Below, in pieces: positions 62,701 to 64,000 of a stretch of DNA of 64,000 bases (positions within the stretch are counted from its first letter, which is position 1; each line of letters starts with the position of its first letter). Source of the stretch: Tengunoibacter tsumagoiensis (GTDB taxonomy: Bacteria; Chloroflexota; Ktedonobacteria; Ktedonobacterales; Ktedonobacteraceae); assembly GCF_003967535.1 (NCBI RefSeq), contig NZ_BIFR01000002.1, positions 1,674,001 through 1,738,000 of the forward strand, written 5' to 3'. A program made the position numbers and the translations under genes. The notes under the pieces are model-generated. The model ran no database searches. It was not told the origin of the DNA and saw nothing but the letters and a program-made list of their open reading frames with translations.

Positions 62701-64000
62701 CGAGTGTTCTCACTTGCATCTGTTCAGGTGAATCGTCGTTCCGTAGCCAATCTTCAAAGCGGATCAGGAGCAAGTTCACACCGGTATTTTGTGATAACAG
62801 ACTGGATGGGTTCAGCAAATCTTGAAAAACCTGATTATAGTCAGACAATTGCACATTGATACGATAGCCAAATTGCTGGCCCCACCACTTTACATAGGGC
62901 TCGATAGGATCAACGGTAAAGGTGGCACTGACGACCAGGCTTATCTCCGGCAGGTCCTGGCTTTCTTGCTGCACGCTAGCGTTGGTGCGCAGTGCAGCAA
63001 TCTTTTGCTCTTCAGCTGCCGTAAAAAGGTGCACATCTGCCAATCTGCACTCTGGCTTCTGACTCACAAGGTCGACCAGTGCGAGAAAGTGTGCAATAAA
63101 TGCATCAATGGTCTCTCGTCGATAGAGTTGATCATTGTATTGCAAGACACACTTATGCTCTCCATTGTGCAGGTCAACGATGTCTAATTTGAGATCGAGC
63201 TTTGAAGTGTCCTTGGCAAACTCATACTCTTCAAAGATCAGTCCTTCTACGTCAAGCCTGATATTTGGATCATACTCATTGTGATAGATAAACATAGCGT
63301 CGAAGAAGGGATTTCGATCGCGTGGGATGCGCTGACTGAGCTTTTCGACGAGGAGATCAAATGGATAGTCCTGGTTATCGTATGCCTCTAAGAGAAGCTG
63401 GTGCGTCAGGACCAGGAATTGAGCAAAGGACCAGTCTATATCAATCGCGTTTCTCACCGGTAAAAAGTTTGTGAATAAGCCAATCAGGTTGGCTACATCG
63501 GTATGACGTCGCCCTGCAACGAGTGATCCAACCACCAGGTCAATCTGATCGGTGTATTTGTGCAATAACAGCGTATAGATACTATAAAAGACTGTATTGA
63601 GAGTGACGTTGTACTGCCTGGTGAGCTGGCGTAGCCTCTCTGTCTGCTCGGGAGAGAGCGTATAATGCACTGTCTTTCCGCTAAAATCTTGCATCTGCGA
63701 GCGAGGAAAATCCAGCGGCATATTCAAGGTGGGGATCACGGCATAGTTGTTGAGCCAGTACGCTTCCTGCCTCTGCACAGCAGGCGATGTCAGGAAACGC
63801 TGCTGCCACTCCGCGTAATCCTTATACTGGATTCTCAATGGAGGAAGCGGCTCGCCTTTGTAGAGCGCACAAAACTCCTTCACAAAGATATTCATGGAAG
63901 CACCATCTGCAATGATATTGTGCATATCCAGGAGCAAGGCATATCTTTGCGGGGCCAGTTGCACGAGTGTCACACGCAGGAGCGGCGCTTGTGCAAGATC
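59774..64000 (-). CDS. C*-FkbH-T-BtrH-like fusion protein, 5'-truncated
   Basis: Multidomain protein whose frame continues past the right edge; at least 1408 residues visible. Domains in protein order, given by nucleotide: condensation domain (64000 to about 63000; motif reads HNIIADG, the second, catalytic His replaced by Asn), FkbH domain (about 62990-61390; phosphatase-like VLDCDNTLWKG and a GNAT-like C-terminal part), carrier domain (about 61040-60800, GGNSLL), BtrH-like papain/C39-fold domain (about 60760-60240; NCFYSSAF with the candidate Cys, HHPHTLLLYGYD with the candidate His) and a helical tail to 59774. FkbH proteins load a glyceryl unit from 1,3-bisphosphoglycerate onto a carrier, so the T domain probably receives a C3 unit that the BtrH-like domain could transfer. 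I know no named protein with this order. Confidence 0.88.
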   Translation of the reverse strand, partial: DLAQAPLLRVTLVQLAPQRYALLLDMHNIIADGASMNIFVKEFCALYKGEPLPPLRIQYKDYAEWQQRFLTSPAVQRQEAYWLNNYAVIPTLNMPLDFPRSQMQDFSGKTVHYTLSPEQTERLRQLTRQYNVTLNTVFYSIYTLLLHKYTDQIDLVVGSLVAGRRHTDVANLIGLFTNFLPVRNAIDIDWSFAQFLVLTHQLLLEAYDNQDYPFDLLVEKLSQRIPRDRNPFFDAMFIYHNEYDPNIRLDVEGLIFEEYEFAKDTSKLDLKLDIVDLHNGEHKCVLQYNDQLYRRETIDAFIAHFLALVDLVSQKPECRLADVHLFTAAEEQKIAALRTNASVQQESQDLPEISLVVSATFTVDPIEPYVKWWGQQFGYRINVQLSDYNQVFQDLLNPSSLLSQNTGVNLLLIRFEDWLRNDDSPEQMQVRTLEEHFTRLVKILTDSPKTIPSLVALLPAGGAANLSDLTQTYIEMLTYRWKQALAQLENVSLIDVRSLVQHYAVQTIFDPVTDRAAHLPFTEEVYAVIGTEVARHLLALQQQSFKVIVLDCDNTLWKGIVGEDGLEGIAVTAPFIEFQQFLLQKRAEGFLLALCSKNNERDVWDVFATNEAMLLKQTDFVAWRINWQPKSHNVREMAAELNLGLDSFILFDDSVVECAEIMTHCPEVLTLQLPEDVQCIPQFLQHIWALDRLKVTDEDQQRSALYSAERQRQEAKGDVLTHEDFLRDLELRMSMTLLERKHALRTAQMTQRTNQFNLSTIRRNEHQILDLMAQPDMSCWVVEVEDRFGSYGMTGTVFARRSGEQLNIDTFLLSCRVLGRHIEDAILETLMAYCRKNDLSHLVAHYYPTAKNQPVKEFLTRTNWHVTHHSDEYSVYTLDVRSAVASAYYGTIYYNEPLPQRPVDTKTESKEAVQLVSVPLEERQGDASLRSDSVGELQWSMSSLDTKRTKHSAYYTPLEQASAAALIQLPINTALHVASPQVYVAPRNKTEELLCTLWKNVLGVEELGIDDSFFAMGGNSLLAIRLEVELEKHHLIVEGESVFLNPTVRQYAANLTGGALPAMDGVEAVESLEETSKGVNEHQVLIQGIEPFNSFIYKNCFYSSAFPIVLHAKRSILPFLVNDSTIYAYNPDPRQPGSGLTSVYEPVLPIEALLQAQGMTFVTRESVANVIEASLHAIYRGCPVIVWVDCFYESIRPDTYQKIHHPHTLLLYGYDRDSQLFDIIEHKHMDSPLYEQRKIRFSDVRNAYEGFLHHFHSSQTESYYEFSAENTHVDLTEHDLRQTFKQNSLLHQQQLLDGLRALARFRTDFTRVARSRDLLWEAAEQLIADLNTVIAAKKVELYKVEQLSLEPDRIELLKKVHESWSVIRSIIAKFHYSERYNQKSIETALEQLDTIIEHEALYVERLFV

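Overview
The window is dominated by a large hybrid non-ribosomal peptide / polyketide (NRPS-PKS) biosynthetic locus from a bacterium of moderate GC content. The mix of long modular NRPS-PKS genes, AT-containing PKS modules, BtrH-like proteins, insertion sequences and a CRISPR array would suit a large-genome soil bacterium such as a Ktedonobacteria-type Chloroflexota. That taxonomic guess is inference only, because no rRNA or housekeeping marker is present.

Region A (1-45252, all + strand) is one tightly packed operon: seven assembly-line genes and a methyltransferase, with gaps of at most 46 nt or overlaps of 4-17 nt. Visible domain order: [..T]-C-A-T-C-A-T | C-A-T-C-A-T-E-C-A-T | KS-AT-KR-T | C-A-T-KS-AT-KR-T | C-A(MT)-T | KS-AT-T | C-A(MT)-T-C* | MT. 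Binding-pocket residues read by eye suggest Ala, a Ser-like residue of uncertain identity, Val, Leu (epimerised to D), Ser, a reduced polyketide extension, an unassigned residue, a second reduced extension, N-methyl-Tyr/Phe, an unreduced extension and N-methyl-Ser. There is no thioesterase. The last module ends in a condensation domain whose HH motif is lost. Two large near-identical DNA blocks show recent module duplication.

Region B (about 45.3-49.1 kb) is a CRISPR array of 37-bp repeats with 31-39 bp spacers and no cas genes in view. It is broken by a 1543-bp insertion sequence flanked by an 8-bp duplication inside a repeat. An internally deleted relative and a third right-end remnant sit at exactly the same position of other repeats.

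Region C (49.1-51.3 kb) holds a structured non-coding hairpin, a divergent regulatory pair (degenerate receiver protein and helical partner on -, XRE-type regulator on +) with overlapping promoters and a palindromic operator candidate, and two very small ORFs. One of these encodes a putative secreted peptide ending in a perfect IDPWPL tandem repeat.

Region D (51.4-57.4 kb, +) is a tailoring cassette: free-standing acyl carrier protein, JmjC/cupin-like Fe(II)/2-oxoglutarate oxygenase, cytochrome P450, BtrH-like acyltransferase candidate, free-standing condensation/epimerisation-fold protein and GNAT acetyltransferase. A perfect 21-bp hairpin separates it from Region E (57.7-64.0 kb, -): a carbamoyltransferase with an unusual C-terminal extension, and a protein running off the right edge with the order degenerate C - FkbH - T - BtrH-like. 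Regions D and E look like a carrier-protein-based side-chain or starter-unit pathway serving the assembly line of Region A or a neighbouring one to the right; this link is inferred from proximity and enzyme families.
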